DNA from: Candidatus Rhodoluna planktonica | GTDB lineage: Bacteria; Actinomycetota; Actinomycetes; Actinomycetales; Microbacteriaceae | Length of the DNA stretch: 64,000 nt | Assembly (NCBI RefSeq): GCF_001854225.1 | Contig: NZ_CP015208.1 | Coordinates: 558,001-622,000, forward strand | Direction of reading: 5' to 3' | Shown here: positions 33,794 through 44,948 of the stretch, piece after piece | Numbering within the stretch: the stretch's first letter is position 1 | Layout: each line of letters starts with the position of its first letter | Program-made: the position numbers and the translations under genes | Notes under the pieces: model-generated | Seen by the model: the letters and a program-made list of their open reading frames with translations, nothing else | Told to the model about the DNA's origin: nothing | The model's database searches: none

Positions 33794-34117
33794 ATGGACT
33801 GTATTTTTTGCAAAATTGCCGCCGGAGAAATTGCCGCAAAGACCGTGGCCGAGACCGCGAAAACAATAGCTTTCTGGGACATTTCGCCCCAGCAACCGGT
33901 ACACGTATTGCTGGTGCCAAAAATTCATTACGAAAACATTGCTGAACTTTCAACAGGAAGCCCAGAGCATTTGGTCGATCTGATGCAACTTGGTACCAAA
34001 GTAGCTGAAGAGTTATCGACGGGATCATTCCGTTTCACCTTCAACACCGGCGTTGAAGCAGGACAGTCAGTTTTTCACGTTCACGGTCACATTACCTCGA
34101 CCACACCCAAGGCATAG
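33794..34117 (+). CDS. HIT-family nucleotide-binding protein
   Basis: A 107-aa histidine-triad protein starting MDCIFCKIAAGEI, with the catalytic triad HVHGH in SVFHVHGHI at its C-terminus. HIT hydrolases of the Hint branch cleave nucleoside phosphoramidates and acyl-adenylates. ATG 33794 has AGGAGA 5 nt upstream. It lies between rsmE and phoH, a frequent actinobacterial neighbourhood. The cellular substrate is unknown. Confidence 0.95.
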   Translation: MDCIFCKIAAGEIAAKTVAETAKTIAFWDISPQQPVHVLLVPKIHYENIAELSTGSPEHLVDLMQLGTKVAEELSTGSFRFTFNTGVEAGQSVFHVHGHITSTTPKA

Positions 34118-34118
34118 T

Positions 34119-35147
34119 GTGAGCCAGACTTCACAAAACATTGAAATCGACGGGATTGACATGGTCTCGCTGCTTGGGGCGTCGGACCAATTGCTGCAGG
34201 CACTCGAACAACAGTTTCCGAATCTCGACGTTATGGTGAGAAGCAACCAGATTAAGTTGCGGGGTCCGGCAGACTCGATAGTGCAGGCAAAAAATTTGGT
34301 AGAACAACTGGTGATGCTAATCAAGTCAGGCCAAACGTTAGGTCTGACAGAAGTTTTGAGCTCTGGAAAAATAATCGAAGCTAATCAGCGTCCAGCAGAT
34401 GTCCTCAGTCAGAGCATTCTGAGCTCTCGAGGAAAGAGCATTCGGCCTAAAACTCTCGGTCAGAAACAATACGTAGACGCCATTGATAACCACACGATAG
34501 TTTTCGGAATCGGCCCTGCCGGAACCGGAAAAACCTACCTTGCCATGGCAAAAGCGGTGCAGGCCTTGCAGCGCAAAGAGGTTAGTCGCATCATCTTGAC
34601 CCGCCCGGCGGTTGAAGCCGGTGAGCGTCTTGGTTTTTTACCGGGCACGCTCAACGACAAGATTGACCCGTACCTACGCCCACTTTTTGATGCCCTGCAA
34701 GAAATGCTCGATGCAGATTCGGTTCCAAAATTAATGGCATCGGGCACAATCGAGGTCGCCCCACTGGCTTACATGCGTGGACGCACGCTAAACGATTCAT
34801 TCATCGTGCTTGATGAAGCCCAAAACACAACACCAGAGCAAATGAAAATGTTTCTCACCCGTCTCGGTTTCAACTCAAAGATGGTGGTAACCGGTGACAT
34901 AACTCAGATAGATCTTCCCGGCGGAGCCTCTGGACTAAGGTCGGCAGTTGCGGCCCTCGATCAGGTCAATGATTTACATTTCAGCTATCTTTCCAGCGAG
35001 GATGTCGTTCGCCATTCGTTGGTTGCGAAAATCGTGGATGCCTACACAAAATTTGACGAGCAACAGCTGGTCAAGAAATCTCGTAGCGAGACCAGTGCGA
35101 ACCGCAGCACGGCGGCTGTTCGACCCAGGCCAGGAAGTAAAAAATGA
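34119..35147 (+). CDS. PhoH-like ATPase/RNA helicase-type protein
   Basis: A 342-aa protein with an N-terminal KH-like region (about residues 10-90) and a PhoH P-loop domain: Walker A GIGPAGTGKTYLA, RPAVEAGERLGFLPG, Walker B IVLDEAQNTTPEQMK and VTGDITQIDLPGG. PhoH proteins pair with YbeY in RNA metabolism. The start is GTG 34119, 1 nt after the HIT stop; the longer in-frame version would run inside the HIT gene. The next gene, ybeY, overlaps by ATGA. Confidence 0.95.
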   Translation: MSQTSQNIEIDGIDMVSLLGASDQLLQALEQQFPNLDVMVRSNQIKLRGPADSIVQAKNLVEQLVMLIKSGQTLGLTEVLSSGKIIEANQRPADVLSQSILSSRGKSIRPKTLGQKQYVDAIDNHTIVFGIGPAGTGKTYLAMAKAVQALQRKEVSRIILTRPAVEAGERLGFLPGTLNDKIDPYLRPLFDALQEMLDADSVPKLMASGTIEVAPLAYMRGRTLNDSFIVLDEAQNTTPEQMKMFLTRLGFNSKMVVTGDITQIDLPGGASGLRSAVAALDQVNDLHFSYLSSEDVVRHSLVAKIVDAYTKFDEQQLVKKSRSETSANRSTAAVRPRPGSKK

Positions 35148-35602
35148 GCATCGACATAAACAACGAATCAGCAATCGAAGTTGATGAGGCTCGGGTACTT
35201 CGACTGGCAGAGTTTGCTCTCGATCGCATGATGATGCATCCGCAGACCGATTTGGCTATCGCATTTGTCGATGAAGAGCCGATGGAGGCGCTACACATTC
35301 AGTGGATGGATGAACCTGGTCCGACCGATGTGCTTAGTTTTCCGATGGATGAATTGCGACCCGGACTACCCGGTGCACCTACGCCTGCAGGGCTGCTAGG
35401 AGACATTGTCATCTGCCCGCAGGTAGCAATTCGGCAGGCAAAAACTGCAGAGCATGAGCCAATCAACGAAATCTTGATGCTGACCACCCACGGCATCCTG
35501 CATCTTCTGGGTTTTGACCATGCCGAACCAGATGAAGAGCGTGAAATGTTTGGCCTCCAAAAAGACATTCTTGAAGCCTTCTACCAGCTGGAAAATCAAT
35601 GA
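35144..35602 (+). CDS. ybeY: Endoribonuclease YbeY
   Basis: A 152-aa zinc metalloprotein of the UPF0054 family acting in 16S rRNA maturation and ribosome quality control. The three-His zinc motif is in HGILHLLGFDH, followed by AEPDEEREMF. The GPTDVLSFPMD motif is also present. Translation is coupled to phoH and to the corC-like gene by 4-nt overlaps at both ends, so the three proteins are made as one block. Confidence 0.96.
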   Translation: MSIDINNESAIEVDEARVLRLAEFALDRMMMHPQTDLAIAFVDEEPMEALHIQWMDEPGPTDVLSFPMDELRPGLPGAPTPAGLLGDIVICPQVAIRQAKTAEHEPINEILMLTTHGILHLLGFDHAEPDEEREMFGLQKDILEAFYQLENQ

Positions 35603-36738
35603 TTGCCTGGGCGCTGATTATTGCCGGAGTAATTGCTCTTTTCATCTACATTTTTGGATTGCTGAGAGCAAACCTGGTTTTTCGAAGTGCTACCGGCACG
35701 CAAATTGACGCCCTTGGTTTTATTCGTCTTGGCCTGGTTGGTGTGTTCGGCGTCACGGTCGGTCAAGCCTTTGCTCCGCTTCAAATTCACAGGTCGCTTG
35801 CCGCGCTTGCTGCCGTGGCGCTCATGGGTTTTGTCGTCATCACCAGCCAACTGCTAAGTAAAGCTTTGGCGGCCAAGGCTTTTGCAACTTGGCTCGCCAA
35901 GAAATTTGAGCCTTTGCTGACTTCACTTGGGCTTTTTTTCACACCTTTGGCGGTGCCACAGGAGGAGTCACCAGAAGAATTTGAGCAGGAACTGTTGGAC
36001 TCAGTTGAAGAGTTCACTGAAACCATCGTGCGCGAGGTAATGGTGCCACGCATTGATTTGGCAACAGTTTCTGCCTCGGCAACTCTCGATCAGGCTCTCG
36101 AAACTTTTCTAAAGAGCGGTTTCTCACGACTGCCGGTTATCGGTAAAAACATCGACGATGTGGTCGGTGTTCTCTACCTCAAAGATCTGGCTCTAAAATT
36201 CAGTTCTGACCCCCAGTCGCTCGAAACTGTAGCTGCCTCAGCGATTATGCGATTGGCAGTTTTTGTTCCTGAATCAAAACCCGTTGACGACCTTTTGCGC
36301 GAAATGCAGCAATCGGCAACACATATCGCAATAATCGTCGACGAGTATGGTGGCGTCTCTGGAATTGCGACTATGGAAGATGTCCTAGAGGAAATCGTCG
36401 GTGATATTTCTGACGAATACGATCAAGAAGTCGAAGACTTCAAACTGTTGCCGAATGGCAGTTATCGGGTCAATGCCAAATGCTCGCTTTTTGATCTTGG
36501 CGAAGAGTTGGGCCTTGAATTAGAGGACGAAGATGTTGATACCGTTGGCGGCTTACTCACCAAGCAACTGGGCCGACTACCAAACCTAAAAGATGAAGTG
36601 ACCGTTTCGGGTTTGCGAATGAAAGTCGAAAAGATTGAGGGTCGGCGTAAGCGCCTTGTTTCAATAATCGTGGAAAAAACCCAAGAGTACGATGACATGA
36701 CCCAGGCTCTATCAGCAAAGGAGTCTGCTAATGACTGA
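35599..36738 (+). CDS. CBS-domain membrane protein of the CorC/HlyC (hemolysin C) family
   Basis: A 379-aa protein with an N-terminal membrane part of three or four hydrophobic segments (residues 1-120, DUF21-like but short), two CBS domains (MVPRIDLATVSASATLDQAL and AVFVPESKPVDDLLREM with VDEYGGVSGIATMEDVLEEI), then a CorC/HlyC C-terminal domain (about residues 290-375). Related proteins are implicated in Mg/Co efflux. It sits between ybeY and era, the usual place in Gram-positives. The activity is not proven. Confidence 0.92.
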   Translation: MIAWALIIAGVIALFIYIFGLLRANLVFRSATGTQIDALGFIRLGLVGVFGVTVGQAFAPLQIHRSLAALAAVALMGFVVITSQLLSKALAAKAFATWLAKKFEPLLTSLGLFFTPLAVPQEESPEEFEQELLDSVEEFTETIVREVMVPRIDLATVSASATLDQALETFLKSGFSRLPVIGKNIDDVVGVLYLKDLALKFSSDPQSLETVAASAIMRLAVFVPESKPVDDLLREMQQSATHIAIIVDEYGGVSGIATMEDVLEEIVGDISDEYDQEVEDFKLLPNGSYRVNAKCSLFDLGEELGLELEDEDVDTVGGLLTKQLGRLPNLKDEVTVSGLRMKVEKIEGRRKRLVSIIVEKTQEYDDMTQALSAKESAND

Positions 36739-37627
36739 TCCGAACTTTCGCGCCGGTTTTGTGTCTTTTGTTGGGCGACCAAATGTCGGCAAATCTACGC
36801 TGACCAATGCTCTTGTCGGTCAAAAAGTCGTAATCACCTCGGCAAAACCGCAGACCACTAGAAAAGCTATCCGGGCAATCATCCACCGACCTCAGGGTCA
36901 ACTCATCATTGTTGACACTCCGGGCATGCACCGTCCTCGAACCCTGCTGGGAGAGCGGCTTAACGATTTGGTGGAAAGTACTCTCGCCGATGTTGACGTT
37001 ATTGCTTTCTGCGTACCGGCCAATGAAAAGATCGGTCCGGGGGATCGGTTTATCAGCGAGCAGTTGGATCGTTTCCGTCGGGCTAAAAAAGTTGCTGTGG
37101 TTACCAAAATTGAATTAGCCGATCCGGCTGAGGTGCGAAACCAACTTCTCGAGGTTTCGAAACTTCGCGAGTGGGATGAAATCATCCCGGTATCAGCTTT
37201 GGGCGAGCAACAGCTAGATGTTCTGATCGAAGAGCTCATCAAGCTCATGCCGCTCAGCGAAATGCTCTATCCAGAAGATGCCCTAACTGACGAATCGGAT
37301 GAAGACCGTGTCTGTGAGCTAATTCGTGAAGCTGCACTCGAGGGTGTCCGAGATGAGTTGCCGCATTCACTCGCGGTCACTTTGGATGAAATGAAGTTTC
37401 GGGATGATAAAAAACTGATGCAGATTCACGCCAATTTATGGGTTGAACGCGACAGTCAAAAGGGAATCCTAATTGGGCACAAGGGGTCTCGCCTGCGCGA
37501 AGTTGGCACCAAGGCGAGGCTCGAAATTGAGAAATTACTCGGAGTCAAAGTCTTTCTTGATTTACGAATCAAAGTTGCTGCCGATTGGCAACGTGACCCG
37601 AAACAACTGGGCAAACTTGGCTTTTAG
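36731..37627 (+). CDS. era: GTPase Era
   Basis: A 298-aa GTPase for 16S rRNA processing and 30S assembly. G1 is GRPNVGKST, G2 lies in KPQTTRKAI, G3 is DTPGMHRP and G5 is SALG. The C-terminal KH domain has LIGHKGSRLREVGTKAR. The G4 motif, normally NKxD or TKxD, reads TKIE (residues 125-128), so the guanine-contacting Asp is replaced by Glu. The start overlaps the corC-like gene by 8 nt. The leuA leader promoter starts inside the last codons. Confidence 0.95.
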   Translation: MTDPNFRAGFVSFVGRPNVGKSTLTNALVGQKVVITSAKPQTTRKAIRAIIHRPQGQLIIVDTPGMHRPRTLLGERLNDLVESTLADVDVIAFCVPANEKIGPGDRFISEQLDRFRRAKKVAVVTKIELADPAEVRNQLLEVSKLREWDEIIPVSALGEQQLDVLIEELIKLMPLSEMLYPEDALTDESDEDRVCELIREAALEGVRDELPHSLAVTLDEMKFRDDKKLMQIHANLWVERDSQKGILIGHKGSRLREVGTKARLEIEKLLGVKVFLDLRIKVAADWQRDPKQLGKLGF

Positions 37628-37646
37628 GGTCCAGACCGACTACGCT
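37617..37646 (+). promoter_or_regulatory. Promoter of the leuA leader (TTGGCT, 18 bp, TACGCT)
   Basis: The -35-like TTGGCT (37617-37622) overlaps the end of era and is 18 bp from TACGCT (37641-37646). Transcription would start about 6-7 nt later, exactly at the GTG of the leader peptide. The hexamers are seen directly; promoter activity is inferred. Confidence 0.6.
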
Positions 37647-37652
37647 AAAAAT

Positions 37653-37694
37653 GTGTTCTTTGGCCTACTGCTTAGTGGCCGCAACGAGGTCTAA
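37653..37694 (+). CDS. Leucine-rich leader peptide for leuA attenuation
   Basis: A 13-codon ORF encoding MFFGLLLSGRNEV with three consecutive Leu codons (CTA CTG CTT), ending in TAA. Its GTG lies exactly 6 nt after a -10-like TACGCT, so the transcript probably starts on this codon (leaderless). The end of the ORF lies inside the left arm of a 10-bp inverted repeat. When charged Leu-tRNA is scarce, a ribosome stalled on the Leu run would leave that arm in a different state than one reaching the stop. This is the classical attenuation layout in front of leuA. Too short to detect by gene finders. Confidence 0.75.
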   Translation: MFFGLLLSGRNEV

Positions 37695-37741
37695 ATCGAC
37701 CTTTCTCGTTGCGGGTATTTCTGCTTGGTCGCCACCTTTTT
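37675..37741 (+). promoter_or_regulatory. leuA attenuator hairpin region
   Basis: CCGCAACGAG (37679-37688) pairs with CTCGTTGCGG (37705-37714), and inside it GTC (37689-37691) can pair with GAC (37698-37700). An outer GTGGC (37675-37679) can pair with GCCAC (37731-37735), which is followed by CTTTTTCT, a possible U-tract. A terminator/antiterminator switch is inferred; the exact competing structure is not resolved by eye. Confidence 0.55.
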
Positions 37742-37765
37742 CTAGTCATGGCCTGCGGGCAATAG

Positions 37766-39511
<1,746 letters not shown>

Positions 39512-39512
39512 T

Positions 39513-40238
39513 ATGCCGTTATACAAGGATGAAGCGATCGTGCTTCGCACTCACAAGCTGGGCGAAGCCGATCGAATAATCACCTTTTTGACGCGATATC
39601 ACGGACAGGTTCGAGCTGTCGCTAAAGGTGTGCGTAAAACTGCATCCAAATTTGGCTCTCGCCTTGAACCGTTTATGGCGGTTGAGGTCCAGTTCTACGA
39701 AGGTAAGTCACTCGACATCGTCAACCAGGTTGAGATTCTGTCGGCCTACGGCAAAGAGATTGTCAGCGACTACCCCAGCTATACCGCCGCAAGTGTGATG
39801 GTTGAAACCGCTGAAAAACTAACCTCTGAGCTATCTTCACCGCAGCAGTATTTGCTTTTGGTGGGTGCAATTCGCTCGCTCTCCAATCGGGAGCGCAACC
39901 CAAGTTCAACTTTAGATTCCTATCTGTTGCGCGCCCTTGCCATCGCCGGCTGGGCACCCAATTTTGAACTCTGTGTCGGCTGTCAAAAGCCCGGGCCGCA
40001 CAACGCTTTTCTGTTGAGCGCCGGAGGTATGGTTTGTGAAGATTGCCGAATTCCGGGGTCGGCCATTGTTGACAGCGAAACGTCTGCACTGTTGGCAGCC
40101 TTACTAACCGGAGACTGGGGAACAGTCAGCGCCGCTGGCGAGAGTAGTCGAGCTTCAGCTTCCGGTATCGTTGCTGCATACAGCCAATGGCACATCGAGC
40201 GAGGGCTCAAATCCCTCCAGCATTTGGAGCGAGAATGA
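39513..40238 (+). CDS. recO: DNA repair protein RecO
   Basis: A 241-aa RecFOR-pathway protein. The N-terminal OB fold starts [21 protein letters not shown] helical domain and a zinc-finger-like CVGCQK...CEDC pair follow at about residues 154-177. It loads RecA on SSB-coated gaps. ATG 39513 is 1 nt from the leuA stop, so it is probably co-transcribed with leuA and the downstream uppS, an order common in Microbacteriaceae. Its stop overlaps uppS by ATGA. Confidence 0.95.
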   Translation: MPLYKDEAIVLRTHKLGEADRIITFLTRYHGQVRAVAKGVRKTASKFGSRLEPFMAVEVQFYEGKSLDIVNQVEILSAYGKEIVSDYPSYTAASVMVETAEKLTSELSSPQQYLLLVGAIRSLSNRERNPSSTLDSYLLRALAIAGWAPNFELCVGCQKPGPHNAFLLSAGGMVCEDCRIPGSAIVDSETSALLAALLTGDWGTVSAAGESSRASASGIVAAYSQWHIERGLKSLQHLERE

Positions 40239-41014
40239 CCGAGTTACAGCCGCTTAGACGCGCAAATGTTCAGGTTCCAAATTTCGAAGCCGGTTCGGTG
40301 CCGCAACACATCGCCATTGTGATGGATGGCAATGGACGTTGGGCTAATCAGCGTGGCCTAACCAGGGTCGAGGGTCACAAAGCCGGTGAAGCGGCGCTGT
40401 TAGATGTAGTCGCAGGCGCCATCGAGGCCGGGGTAAAGTTTCTGACGGTCTACGCATTTTCCACGGAGAACTGGAAACGCTCGCCAGATGAAGTGAAATT
40501 CCTGATGGGTTTTAATCGACAGGTTTTGCGCGCGCGAAGAGATCAGCTAAACGCCTGGGGAGTTCGTGTTCGCTGGGTTGGTCGACGGCCAAAGCTTTGG
40601 AAGTCCGTTATCGCCGAGCTTGAGCAGGCTGAAAAAATGACTGAGAAAAATTCGACTTTGACCCTGACGATGTGCGTCAACTACGGCGGTCGCATCGAGT
40701 TGGTTGACGCGGTGAAGTTGCTAGCCGCCGACGTCGCAAATGGTTCGCTGCTGCCTGAGTCGATCACCGAGAAGACACTAACTCGCTATTTGAGCACGGC
40801 TTTTTTACCGGATGTCGATTTATTTTTGAGAAGCAGCGGAGAGCAGCGAATCAGTAATTTCTTGCCCTGGCAAACCGCATATTCTGAGTTGATTTTTGAG
40901 CAGACATTGTGGCCCGACTTTGATCGAGAAAGCTTATGGCGGGCTATTTCGAACTATGCCAGTCGGCACCGTCGCTTTGGCGGCGCCGTTGATGAACCTG
41001 AGCCCAAAAACTAA
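40235..41014 (+). CDS. uppS: Isoprenyl transferase (undecaprenyl diphosphate synthase type)
   Basis: A 260-aa cis-prenyltransferase making the lipid carrier for cell-wall synthesis. Motifs are [13 protein letters not shown] (catalytic Asp), [28 protein letters not shown] and [19 protein letters not shown] with the C-terminal [14 protein letters not shown] use ATG 40235, which overlaps the recO stop; an in-frame extension inside recO lacks homology. Product chain length cannot be told from the sequence by eye. Confidence 0.95.
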   Translation: MTELQPLRRANVQVPNFEAGSVPQHIAIVMDGNGRWANQRGLTRVEGHKAGEAALLDVVAGAIEAGVKFLTVYAFSTENWKRSPDEVKFLMGFNRQVLRARRDQLNAWGVRVRWVGRRPKLWKSVIAELEQAEKMTEKNSTLTLTMCVNYGGRIELVDAVKLLAADVANGSLLPESITEKTLTRYLSTAFLPDVDLFLRSSGEQRISNFLPWQTAYSELIFEQTLWPDFDRESLWRAISNYASRHRRFGGAVDEPEPKN

Positions 41015-41121
41015 CTGTCACGGCTACAAACAGTCTCTCGCTGCCCGCGCTTGCAGACATCCTCGACTAAACTGATGACTTCGAGCAACTACCAGGTATC
41101 CAGCCTGGCAAAGGAGTATTT

Positions 41122-42501
41122 GTGGCAACCGCTAACCGTCTAGACGCAGTAATTTCTTTAGCAAAACGCAGAGGTTTTGTCTTTCAGGCGGGTGAAATCT
41201 ACGGCGGCAGTCGCAGTGCCTGGGATTACGGGCCTTTGGGAGTTGAATTAAAAGAGAACATCAAGCGACAGTGGTGGCGCAACGTGGTTTTGTCTCGCGA
41301 AGATGTTGTCGGTCTTGATTCATCGGTAATTCTTCCTCGCAAAGTTTGGGAAGCATCTGGCCACGTCCGTGAATTTTCCGACCCGCTCATTGAGTGCACG
41401 AGCTGCCACAAGCGTTTTCGTCAAGATCACCTCGAAGAGGCGTTTGCCGAGAAAAAGGGACGCCAGCCAGAGTCGATGAAAGACATCGCTTGCCCAAACT
41501 GTGGCTCTAAAGAGACTTGGACAGAACCTAAATCGTTCAACGGATTGCTGCGCACCTACCTAGGTCCTGTTGCCGACGAAGAGGGTCTGCACTATCTTCG
41601 TCCAGAAACCGCTCAGGGTATCTTCGTGAACTTTGCCAATGTGCTTGGCGCCTCAAGGATGAAACCACCGTTCGGTATTGGCCAAATCGGTAAGTCATTC
41701 CGAAACGAAATCACCCCGGGAAATTTCATCTTCCGCACTCGTGAATTTGAGCAGATGGAAATGGAATTCTTCGTAGAGCCCGGAACTGACGAGGAATGGC
41801 ACGACTACTGGATTCAAGAACGTCTAAATTGGTACATCAATTTGGGTATCGATCCAGAAAATCTGCGTTTGTTCGAACACCCGAAGGAAAAACTGTCGCA
41901 CTACTCAAAGCGCACGGTGGACATCGAGTACCGTTTCGGCTTCACCGGAAGTGAATTTGGTGAGCTCGAGGGAATTGCAAACCGCACCGATTTCGATCTC
42001 TCGACTCACTCGAGAGAATCAGGTACTGACCTAAGCTACTTTGACCAAGCCAAGGGCGAACGCTGGGTTCCTTACGTGATTGAGCCGGCGGCCGGACTAA
42101 CCCGATCTCTGATGGCATTTTTGGTTGACGCCTATTCTGAAGACGAAGCGCCTAACACCAAGGGCGGCGTTGACGTCAGAACAGTTTTGCGCCTTGACTA
42201 TCGCCTGGCTCCGGTTAAGGCAGCGGTCTTACCGCTATCCAGAAATGAAGACCTTTCACCGGTAGCGAGAAACCTGGCTCAAGAGCTTCGCGGCTACTGG
42301 AACATTGATTTCGATGATTCCGGTGCAATTGGTCGCAGATATCGCAGACAAGACGAAATCGGAACACCATTCTGCGTAACCGTCGATTTCGATTCGCTAG
42401 AAGATCAGGCCGTAACGGTTCGTGAGCGAGACACAATGGCTCAAGAGCGAGTCGGTATGACCCAATTGCGCGAGTACTTGGCTACCAAGCTAGTTTCGTA
42501 A
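41122..42501 (+). CDS. glyS: Glycyl-tRNA synthetase (alpha2, class II)
   Basis: A 459-aa dimeric GlyRS of the eukaryote/actinobacteria type. It has [22 protein letters not shown] at the start, a zinc-binding-like CTSCHKRF...CPNCGS pair, class II motif 2 in [23 protein letters not shown], and the anticodon-binding domain at the C-terminus ([26 protein letters not shown]). GTG 41122 has AAGGAG 7 nt upstream. A small hairpin (CCAGG/CCTGG, 41092-41108) lies just before the ribosome-binding site. The 107-bp gap upstream shows no T-box features. Confidence 0.97.
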   Translation: MATANRLDAVISLAKRRGFVFQAGEIYGGSRSAWDYGPLGVELKENIKRQWWRNVVLSREDVVGLDSSVILPRKVWEASGHVREFSDPLIECTSCHKRFRQDHLEEAFAEKKGRQPESMKDIACPNCGSKETWTEPKSFNGLLRTYLGPVADEEGLHYLRPETAQGIFVNFANVLGASRMKPPFGIGQIGKSFRNEITPGNFIFRTREFEQMEMEFFVEPGTDEEWHDYWIQERLNWYINLGIDPENLRLFEHPKEKLSHYSKRTVDIEYRFGFTGSEFGELEGIANRTDFDLSTHSRESGTDLSYFDQAKGERWVPYVIEPAAGLTRSLMAFLVDAYSEDEAPNTKGGVDVRTVLRLDYRLAPVKAAVLPLSRNEDLSPVARNLAQELRGYWNIDFDDSGAIGRRYRRQDEIGTPFCVTVDFDSLEDQAVTVRERDTMAQERVGMTQLREYLATKLVS

Positions 42502-42502
42502 C

Positions 42503-43669
42503 ATGTCTGGGTCCGGTCTTACCTACGGCAGCCTAAAGATCAAAACCCCAGTGGTTTTGGCTCCGATGGCCGGAATTACCAACACCGCTTTTCGAAGGCT
42601 GTGCCGTGAATTCGGTGGTGGACTCTATGTTTCTGAGATGGTTACCTCTCGAGCGCTAGTTGAACGCACCGAAGAATCGCTGCGGCTAGTTGGTCATCAC
42701 GAAAGTGAAGACATCCGCTCGGTTCAACTCTACGGAGTTGATCCAAAAACCATCAGCCAAGCGGTAACCATGCTGGTGGCTGAGGATCGTGCCGACCACA
42801 TCGATCTTAACTTTGGCTGTCCGGTTCCAAAAGTAACGAGAAAAGGCGGCGGGGCTGCCCTACCTTGGAAACAAGATTTATTTTCTTCGATTGTTACGGC
42901 AGCGGTTCGGGCCGCCGGCGACGTGCCGGTGACCGTAAAAATGCGCAAAGGCATCGATCAAGACCACCTAACCTTTTTAGACGCGGGTAAGTCAGCTCGT
43001 GATGCCGGTGTGGCTGCTGTTGCACTACACGGTCGCACAGCCAGCGACTACTACTCAGGAAATGCTGATTGGAATTCAATTGCTCAGTTGCGCGAAGCGT
43101 TACCAGACGTTCAAGTTCTCGGTAACGGCGATATTTGGTCGGCCGGCGATGCAATTCGCATGATGCGTGAAACCGGCGTTGATGGGGTTGTGGTTGGTCG
43201 TGGTTGTCTCGGTAGACCTTGGTTGTTCGGCGACCTTCAAGCGGCTTTCGAAGAGTATCAGCGCGATCCAAATTCGAACGCAGCAATCGAGCCGATTCAA
43301 CCAACCCTTGGGGAAGTGGCTCAGGCCTTCAAGCGGCACACTGAGCTTTTGGTCGAATTTTTCGAGTCGGAAGAGCGCGCCTGTCGCGACATTCGCAAAC
43401 ACGTGGCCTGGTATTTCAAAGGCTACCCAGTTGGCGGCGAATTCCGGGCTGCTCTGGCGAAAGTTACATCGCTAGACCACATGGATGCAATTTTGGCCAC
43501 TCTCGACTGGTCTTCACCTTACCCAGGCGATTTGGCCGAGGGTCCGCGTGGACGCTTGGGCGGAGCCAAATCGTGCTCGTTGCCAGAGAACTGGTTGCTT
43601 TCCAGAGAGCTTGAGGGCGACCAGCGCACCATGCTGAACGATGCCGAAATCAACGTTTCCGGTGGTTGA
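42503..43669 (+). CDS. dus: tRNA-dihydrouridine synthase
   Basis: An FMN-dependent TIM-barrel enzyme of 388 aa reducing uridines in the tRNA D-loop. It has VVLAPMAGITNTAFRRLC, LYVSEMVTSRAL, HIDLNFGCPVPKVTRKGGGAALP (with the catalytic Cys), VTVKMRKG, ALHGRT and GVVVGRGCLGRPWLF. It is of the DusB-like bacterial type. ATG 42503 has no ribosome-binding site, but TAGTTT (42491-42496) lies 6 nt upstream, so a leaderless start or coupling to glyS (stop 1 nt away) is possible. dgt follows 1 nt later. Confidence 0.95.
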   Translation: MSGSGLTYGSLKIKTPVVLAPMAGITNTAFRRLCREFGGGLYVSEMVTSRALVERTEESLRLVGHHESEDIRSVQLYGVDPKTISQAVTMLVAEDRADHIDLNFGCPVPKVTRKGGGAALPWKQDLFSSIVTAAVRAAGDVPVTVKMRKGIDQDHLTFLDAGKSARDAGVAAVALHGRTASDYYSGNADWNSIAQLREALPDVQVLGNGDIWSAGDAIRMMRETGVDGVVVGRGCLGRPWLFGDLQAAFEEYQRDPNSNAAIEPIQPTLGEVAQAFKRHTELLVEFFESEERACRDIRKHVAWYFKGYPVGGEFRAALAKVTSLDHMDAILATLDWSSPYPGDLAEGPRGRLGGAKSCSLPENWLLSRELEGDQRTMLNDAEINVSGG

Positions 43670-43670
43670 T

Positions 43671-44939
43671 GTGCGCCTAAATTCCGAGTTTGGTTACAGC
43701 GATTTTGATCGCGAACGCTACCTTCCTGAACCGAGGGAGTCGGCTAGTCGCGGCGAATTTGCTCGCGATCGAGCTCGAGTGGTGCACTCGGCAGCTTTGC
43801 GGCGATTAGGTGCGAAAACACAGGTCTTGTCACCAACCAATGGCGGTGATTTTGCCCGCACTCGACTAACCCATTCCTTAGAGGTTGCTCAAATTGGTCG
43901 CGAGATGGCAATTGATCTTGAGCTGAATCCCGACATCGTCGACATGGCTTGCCTCGCACACGACCTGGGGCATCCGCCCTTCGGCCACAACGGTGAAACG
44001 GCTTTGAATGACTGGGCAAGTGACATCGGTGGTTTTGAGGGAAATGCGCAAACACTTCGATTACTGGCTCGCATTGAGCCTAAAGTTTTCACCCCTTCCG
44101 GCCGTTCACTGGGGCTTAATCTGACCCGCGCCAGCCTAGATGCAACCTGCAAATATCCGTGGGCTAGGGGCGAAAGTGACTCTGAAACCGCTGAGGGCTC
44201 GCAAAAATTTGGATACTACGAGGATGACAAAGAAATCTTCGACTGGTTCCGCCAGGGTGCCCCAGCACGACAGAAATCGATGGAAGCCCAGGTAATGGAC
44301 TTCGCAGATGATGTTGCCTATTCGGTTCATGATTTTGAGGACGCCATAGTTGGCGGATTTCTCGACGTTGAGCTACTAAGACCTGGGGCGGCTAGAGCAG
44401 AGCTGCTTGAAAAAGTTGGCGAATGGTCGTCAAATAAATTTTCTCCGGCCGAACTTACATCTGCTTTTGATCGCCTTGAAAACAGCGAATTTTGGATCAG
44501 CTCATTTGATCGCACCGCGCAGTCTCTGGCGCAATTGAAAAACCTCACCAGTGCACTGATCGGTCGTTTTGTGCGCGCTGCGGTAAGCAGCCTCAAAGAT
44601 CTGTCTGCTGATGCCTCGCTCGCTCGATTTGGCGGCGCACTTATGCCACCTCGTGAGATCGCTGCAGAAATAGCTCTGTTGAAGGGTTTAGTTTCGGCTG
44701 TTCTGATGACAGCACCTCATCGACAGTCTTATTACGACTGGCAGCGAGATTTGTTGCAGGAACTGGCGGAGGCACTCTACTCAGCTCGAGGGTTGCACCT
44801 AGACAGTTATTGCAGTTCTGCCTGGTTGTCGGCTACTTCGGCCGATCAGCGAAAACGAGTGATCGTTGATCAGATAGCTTCACTGACTGATCAGAGTGCC
44901 ATCACCTTGCACAGTCGCCTAGTTGATAGAAAAGCCTAG
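43671..44939 (+). CDS. dgt: Deoxyguanosinetriphosphate triphosphohydrolase-like HD protein
   Basis: An HD-domain dNTP triphosphohydrolase of about 422 aa. It has RDRARVVHSAALRRLGAKTQV, RTRLTHSLEVAQIGREM and the HD metal motif ACLAHDLGHPPFGHNGE, then VMDFADDVAYSVHDFEDA. The start is uncertain: GTG 43671 has GGTGG 5 nt upstream and follows the dus stop by 1 nt, and ATG 43641 is in frame but overlaps dus by 29 nt. It controls dNTP pools; dgt upstream of dnaG is the standard actinobacterial order. Confidence 0.92.
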   Translation: MRLNSEFGYSDFDRERYLPEPRESASRGEFARDRARVVHSAALRRLGAKTQVLSPTNGGDFARTRLTHSLEVAQIGREMAIDLELNPDIVDMACLAHDLGHPPFGHNGETALNDWASDIGGFEGNAQTLRLLARIEPKVFTPSGRSLGLNLTRASLDATCKYPWARGESDSETAEGSQKFGYYEDDKEIFDWFRQGAPARQKSMEAQVMDFADDVAYSVHDFEDAIVGGFLDVELLRPGAARAELLEKVGEWSSNKFSPAELTSAFDRLENSEFWISSFDRTAQSLAQLKNLTSALIGRFVRAAVSSLKDLSADASLARFGGALMPPREIAAEIALLKGLVSAVLMTAPHRQSYYDWQRDLLQELAEALYSARGLHLDSYCSSAWLSATSADQRKRVIVDQIASLTDQSAITLHSRLVDRKA

Positions 44940-44942
44940 GAT
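44937..44942 (+). promoter_or_regulatory. Candidate -10 element (TAGGAT) for dnaG, overlapping the dgt stop
   Basis: TAGGAT begins at the dgt TAG stop and ends 6 nt before the dnaG ATG (44949). The overlap of stop codon and -10 hexamer is the same as at holA. Function is inferred. Confidence 0.4.
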
Positions 44943-44948
44943 GAGAGC

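Noticed and set aside
34053-34118. N-terminal extension of the PhoH-like protein inside the HIT gene
   Set aside because: These codons overlap the essential HIT triad in another frame, and GTG 34119 directly follows the HIT stop.
41015-41121. T-box riboswitch in front of glyS
   Set aside because: The gap is only 107 bp, has no T-box consensus and only one 5-bp hairpin, too small for a T-box.
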